A stretch of 64,000 nt of DNA from assembly GCF_004402045.1 (NCBI RefSeq), contig NZ_SOMG01000030.1, forward strand, positions 248,001-312,000, in the 5' to 3' direction. Of the stretch, positions 1 through 7,384 are shown piece after piece; position 1 is the stretch's first letter; each line of letters starts with the position of its first letter. Source of the stretch: Lelliottia nimipressuralis. GTDB lineage: Bacteria; Pseudomonadota; Gammaproteobacteria; Enterobacterales; Enterobacteriaceae. The position numbers were made by a program, and so were the translations under genes. Under the pieces are notes generated by a model. That model searched no databases. It worked only from the letters and a program-made list of their open reading frames with translations, and was not told the origin of the DNA.

Positions 1-399
1 TCTCAGAACCAGGTGGTTGTGCTGGGCGATTATTATAAGACGGAATTCCCCTCGACGGGAGCAAGAACAGCGGCAACTCAATTCAATATTGTCTTGAAAA
101 ACTGCCCGGTGACGGTGACTAACGCCAAAGTACGTTTTGACGGTACGCCGGATGCCACCAATGCCAGCCTGCTGGCTATCGATTCATCCGTTCCGGGGGC
201 GGCAACGGGCGTGGCGATTAACCTGATGACGGCGGATAAGGCAGACTTACCGCTGCACGGCAGCAATAGCCATACTTATACGCTGAGCAGCACCGCCGAC
301 AATACGTTGAACTTCTACGCACAGTATATTTCAACCGCGGCAACCGTGACCATGGGGCCGGCTAACTCGGTGGCAAACTTCTCTGTGGTTTATAACTAA
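1..399 (+). CDS. Fimbrial major subunit (pilin), 5' end outside window
   Basis: This is the C-terminal 132 codons of a chaperone-usher pilin; the reading frame is open from base 1, so the start and signal peptide lie off the left edge. The visible part has the Ig-like pilin pattern: a single Cys in KNCPV, alternating beta-strand stretches, and the C-terminal NFSVVYN segment with the penultimate aromatic residue typical of subunits handed over by a PapD-type chaperone. It is the first visible gene of a fimbrial operon and is followed by a terminator-like hairpin, as expected for a major subunit made in excess. A GTG at 13 could be mistaken for a start but has no Shine-Dalgarno sequence. The fimbrial type is uncertain; the gene order resembles Salmonella Stb. 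Confidence 0.85.
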   Translation, partial: SQNQVVVLGDYYKTEFPSTGARTAATQFNIVLKNCPVTVTNAKVRFDGTPDATNASLLAIDSSVPGAATGVAINLMTADKADLPLHGSNSHTYTLSSTADNTLNFYAQYISTAATVTMGPANSVANFSVVYN

Positions 400-420
400 G
401 TCTTTTGCAGTAATCAGTAG

Positions 421-444
421 GGGGCCACCCGGCCCCTTTGTTTT
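421..444 (+). terminator. Intrinsic terminator or attenuator after the pilin gene
   Basis: A GGGGCC stem pairs with GGCCCC across a 4-base loop and is followed by TTTGTTTT. It sits between the pilin stop and the chaperone start. In fimbrial operons such a hairpin typically lets most transcripts end after the pilin gene, giving subunit excess over chaperone and usher. Confidence 0.7.
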
Positions 445-456
445 ATGAGGTATAAA

Positions 457-1134
457 ATGCGTTTTATCAAAACCGCCGGATTGGCTGTGGCACTGTTATC
501 GCTAATGATAACGACCGCCAGTGCCGGGGTAATTATTGGCGGCACCCGAATTATATTTGATGGTGCAAAAAAAGAAGCATCAATCAATATTAATAATCCT
601 GACCCTACGCCCTGGTTAATTCAGTCATGGGTAGAAATGCAGGACGGGAGTTCTGGTAAGACGCCATTTATTATTACCCCACCGCTCTATCGTCTGGACG
701 GTGGGCAAAAAAACCTTGAGCGTATTGTCATGACGGGAGCACTGCCTCAGGGGCAGGAGAGCTTATTCTGGCTGAATATCAAAGCCATTCCGTCCGCAAC
801 GAAACAGATGAACGCTCTGCAAATTGCGGTAAAAACGCGTATTAAACTGATTTACCGACCGGATGGCCTGCGTGCGTCAACACCAGAGGAGCAGGCGGAT
901 AAATTAACCTGGCAACGAACAGGTAATCAGCTTCAGGTAACTAATAGCACGCCCTACGTCATTAATTTTAATGAGATTACCGTAGGGGATAAAAAACTTG
1001 ATGATGTGACGTATGTTTTACCAGGCACTTTCGCGCGGTTCACATTACCGCCGGGGAGCAGCGGCAATACGCTCACGTTTAAAATTATTAACGACTATGG
1101 CAGCCCAGGGAGCACGCACCAGGCCCGTTTGTGA
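457..1134 (+). CDS. Periplasmic fimbrial chaperone (PapD/FimC family)
   Basis: A 225-residue periplasmic chaperone that folds pilins by donor-strand complementation. The N-terminus MRFIKTAGLAVALLSL with a following ASA is a signal peptide. The mature protein begins with the first strand of the PapD domain (GVIIGGTRIIFDGAKKE), which carries the Arg of the active cleft. The family NP.PWLIQSW-type strand and the later F.LNIKAIP-type strand (LFWLNIKAIPS) are clear. I start at ATG 457 rather than the upstream in-frame ATG 445, because GAGG at 447-450 is well spaced for 457 and would lie inside the longer version. It follows the pilin gene and precedes the usher gene. Confidence 0.9.
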   Translation: MRFIKTAGLAVALLSLMITTASAGVIIGGTRIIFDGAKKEASININNPDPTPWLIQSWVEMQDGSSGKTPFIITPPLYRLDGGQKNLERIVMTGALPQGQESLFWLNIKAIPSATKQMNALQIAVKTRIKLIYRPDGLRASTPEEQADKLTWQRTGNQLQVTNSTPYVINFNEITVGDKKLDDVTYVLPGTFARFTLPPGSSGNTLTFKIINDYGSPGSTHQARL

Positions 1135-1178
1135 TTGTGTTACTGACGGGCACGTGAGCATTAATTAGGTTACTCGTA

Positions 1179-3722
1179 ATGACAACGTTAAATACAAAGA
1201 GGCGGCCTGCGCGCCTGGCGACGCTTATTGCCTTAGCGCTTGCAGGTCACTCACCGACGCTATATGCCAGTGAAACATTTAATACAGAACTGGTTGAGCT
1301 GGATAATCCCGGTATGGGCAAAGCTGATTTATCGGCCTTTGAATCTGGCTCTCAGGCAGCGGGAACGTATCGCGTTGACGTTATTCTCGACGACCAGTTA
1401 ATGGATACCCTTGATATAACCTTTACTGCGCTGAAAACCGACAGCGGTAATGAGGTATTGCAGCCTTGCCTGAGCATCGATCAATTAAAACAGTGGGGCG
1501 TCAGAACCGCGCTATTTCCTCAGCTCGCTTCAGGCAAGCCGGGATGTGCGGATCTGCAGGCTATTCCGCAGGCCAGCACCGATTTTCAGTTTGGTGCTCA
1601 GCGTCTGGTGATAAGCATTCCTCAGGCGGCAGTCGATCTGCCAGCGAGGGGCTACGTGTCGCCACAAATGTGGGACGAAGGAATAACGGCGGCCATGCTG
1701 AATTACAGCCTGAGCGCCGCAAACAGCCGGGCGAAAACAGGGCAGGGTGCCAGCAGCGCCAGCCAGTACGCGAACCTGCGTCCGGGGGTCAATATCGGGC
1801 CGTGGCGTTTTCGCAATTATACCACCTGGTCACGGGAGGCCACCGGGCAGAATAAATGGGACAGCGTGTACACCTACGCACAGCGCGCCGTGATCCCGCT
1901 TAAGGCCCAGCTCACGCTTGGCGACAGCTCCACACCTGCGGATGTGTTTGACGGTATCCCGTTTCGCGGTGGTCAACTGGCCTCGGACGATGACATGCTG
2001 CCCGACTCCCTGAAGGGCTACGCTCCCGTGGTGCGCGGGATTGCGCGCACCAATGCGCAGGTCGTGGTGCGGCAGAACGGCTACCAGATCTATCAAAGCT
2101 ACGTGGCGCCGGGCGCGTTTGAGATTGCGGATATGTATCCCACCGGGGGCGCGGGCGATCTCGATGTGACCATAAAAGAGGCTGACGGTAGCGAGCAACA
2201 TTTCACGCAACCTTATGCCTCGCTGCCGGTGCTGCAGCGGGAAGGGCGGCTGAAGTATGCCCTCACCGGGGGAAATTATCGCGCCTATAACCCCAGCGTG
2301 GAGAAAACGCCGTTCGGGCAACTGACCGGAATTTACGGTCTGCGGCACGGTATGACGATCTACGGCGGGTTGCAGGGTTCCAGTAAATACCAGTCGCTGG
2401 CCTTAGGCCTGGGGACAAATATGGGGGAGGCGGGCGCGCTTTCCGCAGACGTTACACAGAGCTGGTCAACGCCGGATAACGCCGCCAAAACTCAGGGGCA
2501 ATCCTGGCGCGTGCGCTACAGCAAGAACATGGTGAATACCGGCACGAACGTTTCAATTGCGGGATACCGCTATTCCACCCGCGGCTATTACGGGATGCAG
2601 GAAGTGCTGGACTCCTGGGGAGACGGCAGCGCATTGCAGGACAGACGGCGAAACCGGGCAGAGCTGACGATGAGCCAGTCGCTGGGGGGCAGTCTGGGGG
2701 CGATGACGCTCAGCGCAGCGCGGGAAGACTACTGGAATTCCGGTACCTCGATGGTCTCCTGGAGCGCCGGCTACAACAACTACTGGCACAACATCAGCTA
2801 TGGCGTGACCTGGACATACAGCAAAAATGGTCGTTCAGCCTCATCCGGGAGCGAGAGCGGCAAAACCTATGACAGCGACCGGCTTCTGGCGATTAACGTC
2901 AGCGTGCCGCTGGACGCATTTCTCCCCCAGACGTGGGTGAACTACGGCATGAACGCCAGCAGGAATAACGGCGCAACGCACACTGTCGGTATGAATGGCG
3001 TAGCCCTTGAAAACAGAGCCCTGAGCTGGAACGTGCAGCAGGGATACGGCACCCAGGGCGTGGGCTATAGCGGCAATATGAACGGCGATTACAAAGGCAC
3101 ATACGGTGACGTCTCGGTGGGATACGGCTATGACAGAAACAGTGAGCGACTGAATTATGGCGTGCAGGGGGGTGTGCTTGCCCACGCGGATGGCATGACG
3201 TTTTCTCAGCCGCTGGGTGAAACCAATGCGTTGATTAAAGCGCCCGGCGCCCACGGCGTGGGTATCCGCAATCAGGCCGGAGTACGTACGGATTACCGGG
3301 GCTATACGGTGGTCAGCAATCTTTCCGTGTACCGGAAAAACGATCTCGCCCTCGCGCCGGAAAATATGCCTGATGACGTGGAGCTGGAGATCAATACGCG
3401 CACGGTGACGCCGACGCGTGGCGCGGTGGTGAAGGCCGAGTATATCTCCAGCGTTGGCCGCAAGGTGCTGATGACCTTATCGGACAGTAACCGCGCCGTG
3501 CCGTTTGGGGCGGTGGTCACCCTTGAGGGTAATGCCAACGGCAGCTTTATCGTGGGCGATCGCGGTCAGGTTTATTTAACCGGTATGCCCGAGCGGGGAA
3601 CGGTCGTTGCGACATGGGGCAATCAGGCCAGCCAGCGGTGTCGCGCCGATTTCAGCCTGCCGAAACACACATCAAACGGCGGCATTGCTGACACCAGCGC
3701 CAGCTGTCGCCAGGAACAGTAA
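1179..3722 (+). CDS. Fimbrial outer-membrane usher
   Basis: An 847-residue usher of the FimD/PapC family, of normal family length. It begins with a signal peptide (about residues 1-30, cleaved after LYAS). The N-terminal periplasmic chaperone-binding domain starts with ETFNTELVEL. A 24-strand beta-barrel with an internal plug follows (YAPVVRGIA and VVVRQNGYQIY mark the plug entry), then C-terminal periplasmic domains containing the PFGAVV and FIVGDRGQVYLTG motifs. A conserved C-terminal cysteine pair (RCRADF and SASCRQEQ) is present. It exports and assembles the neighbouring pilins. The ATG has TAGG 9 bases upstream. The adhesin gene starts 2 bases after the stop. Confidence 0.93.
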   Translation: MTTLNTKRRPARLATLIALALAGHSPTLYASETFNTELVELDNPGMGKADLSAFESGSQAAGTYRVDVILDDQLMDTLDITFTALKTDSGNEVLQPCLSIDQLKQWGVRTALFPQLASGKPGCADLQAIPQASTDFQFGAQRLVISIPQAAVDLPARGYVSPQMWDEGITAAMLNYSLSAANSRAKTGQGASSASQYANLRPGVNIGPWRFRNYTTWSREATGQNKWDSVYTYAQRAVIPLKAQLTLGDSSTPADVFDGIPFRGGQLASDDDMLPDSLKGYAPVVRGIARTNAQVVVRQNGYQIYQSYVAPGAFEIADMYPTGGAGDLDVTIKEADGSEQHFTQPYASLPVLQREGRLKYALTGGNYRAYNPSVEKTPFGQLTGIYGLRHGMTIYGGLQGSSKYQSLALGLGTNMGEAGALSADVTQSWSTPDNAAKTQGQSWRVRYSKNMVNTGTNVSIAGYRYSTRGYYGMQEVLDSWGDGSALQDRRRNRAELTMSQSLGGSLGAMTLSAAREDYWNSGTSMVSWSAGYNNYWHNISYGVTWTYSKNGRSASSGSESGKTYDSDRLLAINVSVPLDAFLPQTWVNYGMNASRNNGATHTVGMNGVALENRALSWNVQQGYGTQGVGYSGNMNGDYKGTYGDVSVGYGYDRNSERLNYGVQGGVLAHADGMTFSQPLGETNALIKAPGAHGVGIRNQAGVRTDYRGYTVVSNLSVYRKNDLALAPENMPDDVELEINTRTVTPTRGAVVKAEYISSVGRKVLMTLSDSNRAVPFGAVVTLEGNANGSFIVGDRGQVYLTGMPERGTVVATWGNQASQRCRADFSLPKHTSNGGIADTSASCRQEQ

Positions 3723-3723
3723 T

Positions 3724-4671
3724 ATGAAAGACATAAAGATAATTTTATTCGTGTGCTTACTCTCCGGCTGGAATATAGCCCGTGCCGGCACCTGCACCAC
3801 CATCGTTCCGCAGCTGTCTACGCTGGCGGTGGGAACCATTAACGTTCAGCGTGATGCGCCCGTTGGGACGGTCATCTTCTCCGGTGCGGCGACAGCGACG
3901 GGGGCGTATCTTACTGGGTGCAGCAACCCGTTCATGCTGGGGTTTAGCATGCGGTACAACAATGCCACGCTGAGCAGCTACGGTAATCACGTTTACAATA
4001 CGAATCTCAGCGGTATTGGCATTCGTTTTTCGTCCGGCAATACCTTCGATAACCCGAGCAATACGTTCTCTTATAGCGCGCAAACCTCCTATGTGAACTG
4101 GTTTGGTGGAAAAGTCGAACTGGTGGTGACGGGGCCGGTAGAGTCGGGTGATTTAGCGCCGGGCATTATCGGCGTCGTGACCATTCAGGGAAGCGACGGC
4201 GTTTACCGTGACGGCCTTCCCACGCAGCTCACCTCAGGAACCATTAGCGTCCTCGCATGCAGTATTAACACGCCTCAGCTAACGTTTGCCTTTGGCGATA
4301 TTCCGGCTTCAGCGTTCACAGGCGGTGTGGGAACCACGCCTGTGGGCGTACAGAATACGCAAAATCTGGGATTAAACTGCAGCGCCGGTACCAATATTTC
4401 GGTCTCGCTCAGCGGAATACAAAACCCCGACAGCGCCAATACCAGCATAATGGCATTAACGGGGCAGGGGAGTGCCGGTACGGCTAAAGGTGTCGGCGTG
4501 CAGCTTTTATATAACGGTACGCCGCTGGTATTGAACAGCCGTCTTTTATTAAAACAGTCTGCGGGCGGGCAGGAGACGCTCCCGTTAACGGCGCGCTATT
4601 ACCAGACATTAACCGCCGTCGAATCAGGCTCGGCCAATGCTTCTGCCACGCTTAATATAACCTACCAGTAA
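3724..4671 (+). CDS. Fimbrial tip adhesin (two-domain)
   Basis: A 315-residue secreted protein directly downstream of the usher gene, and probably the tip adhesin. The signal peptide is MKDIKIILFVCLLSGWNIARA, followed by a Cys-containing N-terminal domain (roughly mature residues 1-150) with no pilin signature, as in receptor-binding domains. The C-terminal half looks like a pilin domain (NLGLNCSAGTNISVSLSG, ending ATLNITYQ), the form that plugs into the fimbrial tip by donor-strand exchange. A longer in-frame start at 3607 would overlap the usher gene by more than 100 bases and lack a signal peptide, whereas ATG 3724 has AGGAA upstream. The ligand cannot be told from sequence. Confidence 0.8.
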   Translation: MKDIKIILFVCLLSGWNIARAGTCTTIVPQLSTLAVGTINVQRDAPVGTVIFSGAATATGAYLTGCSNPFMLGFSMRYNNATLSSYGNHVYNTNLSGIGIRFSSGNTFDNPSNTFSYSAQTSYVNWFGGKVELVVTGPVESGDLAPGIIGVVTIQGSDGVYRDGLPTQLTSGTISVLACSINTPQLTFAFGDIPASAFTGGVGTTPVGVQNTQNLGLNCSAGTNISVSLSGIQNPDSANTSIMALTGQGSAGTAKGVGVQLLYNGTPLVLNSRLLLKQSAGGQETLPLTARYYQTLTAVESGSANASATLNITYQ

Positions 4672-4682
4672 CAGGTAACAGG

Positions 4683-5195
4683 ATGAATATACGGCACAAG
4701 AAAATACTCATGCTTATGTTGCTGAGTTGGGAGGTGTTATCCGCCGATAGCGTCAGTGTCGGTGTGACGGGAAATATCGTGGCCTCTCCCTGCATATTTA
4801 ATGGCGGGAATACGCAGCTGGATATTAATCTCGGCAATATAGAGGCGACAAATATGGCGACGCCCGGCTCCTCATCCGACCCGGTACCGTTCACTCTGTC
4901 GTTTACGCAATGTCCGGTAGGGACGCGCAGCGTGATGGTGTCATTTACCGGCACCCCCGATCCCGTGGCTGGCGCGGACTACTACATGAACAGCGGTTCG
5001 GCGACAAATGTTGCGGTTGCCATGCGTGAGGCCGCAACGGGGACGCTAAAGGGAACGGGTTCCAGCATCACGCAAAATATTGCGGCAGACAGAACCGCCA
5101 CGATGGCTATGCAGGCTGCGGTCAAATCGGTTAGCGGTGGTGCGACGCCGGGGAGTATCAGTGCAGTCGTTGTGATGACGATGCAATACAACTAA
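4683..5195 (+). CDS. Minor fimbrial subunit
   Basis: A 170-residue FimA-like pilin and the last structural gene of the operon. It has a signal peptide, a mature start near DSVSVGVTGNIV, the pilin Cys pair (SPCIFN and TQCPVG), and the C-terminal beta-zipper ending VVVMTMQYN. The 9-base gap after the adhesin gene suggests translational linkage. In comparable operons such a gene encodes an adaptor or terminal subunit; which role it has here is not visible. Downstream are an ERIC repeat and a LuxR-type regulator. Confidence 0.85.
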   Translation: MNIRHKKILMLMLLSWEVLSADSVSVGVTGNIVASPCIFNGGNTQLDINLGNIEATNMATPGSSSDPVPFTLSFTQCPVGTRSVMVSFTGTPDPVAGADYYMNSGSATNVAVAMREAATGTLKGTGSSITQNIAADRTATMAMQAAVKSVSGGATPGSISAVVVMTMQYN

Positions 5196-5211
5196 GACAC
5201 AAGCGTGTTGA

Positions 5212-5338
5212 TATACCCGTCATACTTCAAGTTGCATGTGCGTTGGCTGCACTCGTTCACCCCAGTCACTTACTTATGTAAGCTCTTGGGGATTCACTCC
5301 CTTGCCGCCTTCCTGCAACTCGAATTATTTAGGGTATA
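5212..5338. repeat. ERIC element (127 bp)
   Basis: The element is bounded by TATACCC (5212-5218) and its inverted copy GGGTATA (5332-5338) and is exactly 127 bp, the canonical ERIC length. The core carries the sequences behind the classical ERIC primers: CCCCAGTCACTTACTT, and ATGTAAGCTCTTGGGGATTC with one mismatch. It fills the gap between the fimbrial operon and the LuxR-type regulator, so it would be transcribed if the operon reads through and could fold into a long hairpin. Confidence 0.95.
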
Positions 5339-5371
5339 AACCTTATTGATTAACAGACATTGGTGCTCGCT

Positions 5372-6013
5372 ATGTTGAATATCCTGATTCAAGAAACAGA
5401 TCAATTTTTTCACCATGGACTGCAGCGTTTCTTTATGGAATTCTTTTGGCGCAATTTTAAGCGACAGATCCATTTTGGTGATGAGCTAAGCTACGATAAC
5501 GTCAGTACGGCGGATATTATCGTTATTACGTTATGCCATGGGGAGACGCTCACCTGTTTTCCTGAATTACAGGCGCGACAAAAAGGTATCGTGATAGGGC
5601 TGGTTGAGGATGCACTGCGTTTCTCTGTATTGCCGTCCTGTTTTCAGGATATTATTTTTATTCCCCGTAGTGCCTCGCTCGATCATCTAAGCCAGATATT
5701 GTTTATCGCCTGGTATCGCATGCGATCTCCCGGTTATATCTGGAAGAAAATAAGCTGTTCCGAGTGTCAGTATAAAATATTATCGCCGCAGCAAATTCGC
5801 ATTATGGTGAATTTTTACAGGGGGTTATCGGTGGTGCAGATTGCCCGTGCGCTGAAGATGAGCGATAAAACCGTCTTTACGCATAAGTATATGATGATGC
5901 AAAAATTCAATCTGCGAAGTGATTTCGAACTGATGGCTCTGATTCGCAAAATGGTGGAGAAGAAGAGTCACCCGAACATGTTGCGTGACTATCTGGTCAA
6001 TAATTATGGATAA
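5372..6013 (+). CDS. LuxR-type transcriptional regulator (fimbria-linked)
   Basis: A 213-residue protein with a C-terminal LuxR/FixJ helix-turn-helix: LSPQQIRIMVNFYRGLSVVQ, IARALKMSDKTVFTHK and KFNLRSDFEL follow the usual order of helices in this family. The N-terminal half is not a recognisable receiver; I see no conserved Asp phospho-site context. I start at ATG 5372 rather than TTG 5360. Its position right after a fimbrial operon resembles FimW or other orphan LuxR-type fimbrial regulators, so control of the adjacent operon is a reasonable inference but not shown. The gene is AT-richer than the usher gene, suggesting joint acquisition. Confidence 0.75.
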   Translation: MLNILIQETDQFFHHGLQRFFMEFFWRNFKRQIHFGDELSYDNVSTADIIVITLCHGETLTCFPELQARQKGIVIGLVEDALRFSVLPSCFQDIIFIPRSASLDHLSQILFIAWYRMRSPGYIWKKISCSECQYKILSPQQIRIMVNFYRGLSVVQIARALKMSDKTVFTHKYMMMQKFNLRSDFELMALIRKMVEKKSHPNMLRDYLVNNYG

Positions 6014-6122
6014 TGTGCCCCTTTGATGCAGTGAATTACAAAACATAGTGCACGGTTATGCACCTATAGAATAGCGTGTGCGTCATGGTACTTTTTATGC
6101 TTTATATAATGACGCCTTCGCT

Positions 6123-7340
6123 ATGCAAATTCATAAAACCATCAAGCCGATTTTTGTCTGTAAGTTTCAGTGTGTTGGGCCCGAGTGCTTAATGTCATGC
6201 TGTCGTGGCTGGACGATCAATATTGATAAGAAAACCCACCAGAAATATGTCCTCTCCTCACACGCAGGCATTGCTGCCATTGCCAAAGAGAATCTCATCC
6301 TTCAGCGAAAGGGCAAGAGCAACTATTCCAGAGTCAGGCTCAACGAAAAAGGGGACTGTCCTTTTATCGATGAAAACAAGCTCTGCATGGTACACCGCGA
6401 TTTAGGGGAAGAGGCGCTCTCGCATACCTGTAGCACCTATCCCCGGAGTTCAACCCGCTATCAGGATGAGACACGGCATACGATGACGCTCTCCTGTCCG
6501 GAAGTGGTGCGACGCGTGCTGTTTGACCCGGATGCCATGCTGCTTCAGGAGCAGGATGAGTTAGTGGCGCGTTACAAAACAAACCTGATTGGGCAGCGTC
6601 AGTCTGTCTCGCAGACGCAGCAGGTGATCCATCTTTTTGCCTGGAATTTAATCCAGTCGCCTTCCCGTAACATTGAAGAGAATTTAATGGCGCTGGCACA
6701 GTTTATTCTCTGTCTTCAGCACGTTAATTTTGATTTGCATAATAAATTTTCTGAAGTGGAAAATTTCTACGGGGCGTTACTCAATGAACTTCAGAGCGGC
6801 AAATCGCTGATCGATTCCGGTAATCTGGCCAATTCAAACGCGATGAAATATCTGGCTTTGTCCGTGATGGGGACCAACGTGGCGAAAGATTCGGCCCGGG
6901 ACGGTTTTATTCTTGAAGGGCATCAGCAAATTGCCGCGTATCTGAATATTGCCGGTTCAGACGACGCTGCTGAACTGGAGGCGAAGTTCGACAAGATTAA
7001 TCAGCAGTGGCATAAATTGTGTGAGGATTCCTGTTTGTCAGAACCTTACGTGTTACGAAATTATCTGCTGTATAAACTCTACAGCAGCTATTTCCCCGGC
7101 AAAAATACGGCAACCGTCATGCGTCAGTTTTATCGTGTGGTGCTGGACTTTTTCTATGTCAAATTCATTCTCAGCGTAAAATCGATGCAGGGTGAAATCG
7201 ACCAGCAGGTAGTGATGAAAACCATCGCCAGCCTTTCAGAAAAGACCATGCACAATAGCACCATAGATGCGCGCATGGACTTTGCGATTGATAAAATCAA
7301 CGGCGGCGATGATTTATCCTGCCTGTTGTTGATTGGATAA
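6123..7340 (+). CDS. fliB: Flagellin lysine-N-methylase (FliB)
   Basis: A 405-residue protein of the FliB family, close to the length of Salmonella FliB (about 400). The family cysteine clusters are present: CKFQC and ECLMSCCRGW at the N-terminus and CPFIDENKLCMVH with HTCSTYPR further in, which probably bind a metal or Fe-S centre. FliB methylates surface lysines of flagellin in Salmonella. I start at ATG 6123; an in-frame GTG at 6078 would add 15 non-family residues. No flagellin or chemotaxis gene is in the window, so the substrate must be encoded elsewhere. It is followed by a clear terminator. Confidence 0.85.
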   Translation: MQIHKTIKPIFVCKFQCVGPECLMSCCRGWTINIDKKTHQKYVLSSHAGIAAIAKENLILQRKGKSNYSRVRLNEKGDCPFIDENKLCMVHRDLGEEALSHTCSTYPRSSTRYQDETRHTMTLSCPEVVRRVLFDPDAMLLQEQDELVARYKTNLIGQRQSVSQTQQVIHLFAWNLIQSPSRNIEENLMALAQFILCLQHVNFDLHNKFSEVENFYGALLNELQSGKSLIDSGNLANSNAMKYLALSVMGTNVAKDSARDGFILEGHQQIAAYLNIAGSDDAAELEAKFDKINQQWHKLCEDSCLSEPYVLRNYLLYKLYSSYFPGKNTATVMRQFYRVVLDFFYVKFILSVKSMQGEIDQQVVMKTIASLSEKTMHNSTIDARMDFAIDKINGGDDLSCLLLIG

Positions 7341-7351
7341 ACGCGCAAGAG

Positions 7352-7381
7352 GCCGGGTACGCACAGCGTTACCCGGCTTTT
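7352..7381 (+). terminator. Intrinsic terminator of fliB
   Basis: GCCGGGTA pairs with TACCCGGC around a 10-base loop and is followed by TTTTT, 12 bases after the fliB stop. It also lies just past the 3' end of the convergent formate dehydrogenase gene. Confidence 0.85.
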
Positions 7382-7384
7382 TCC

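Noticed and set aside
3607..3723. N-terminal extension of the adhesin into the usher gene
   Set aside because: It would hide the signal peptide that starts at 3724 and overlap the usher by over 100 bases.
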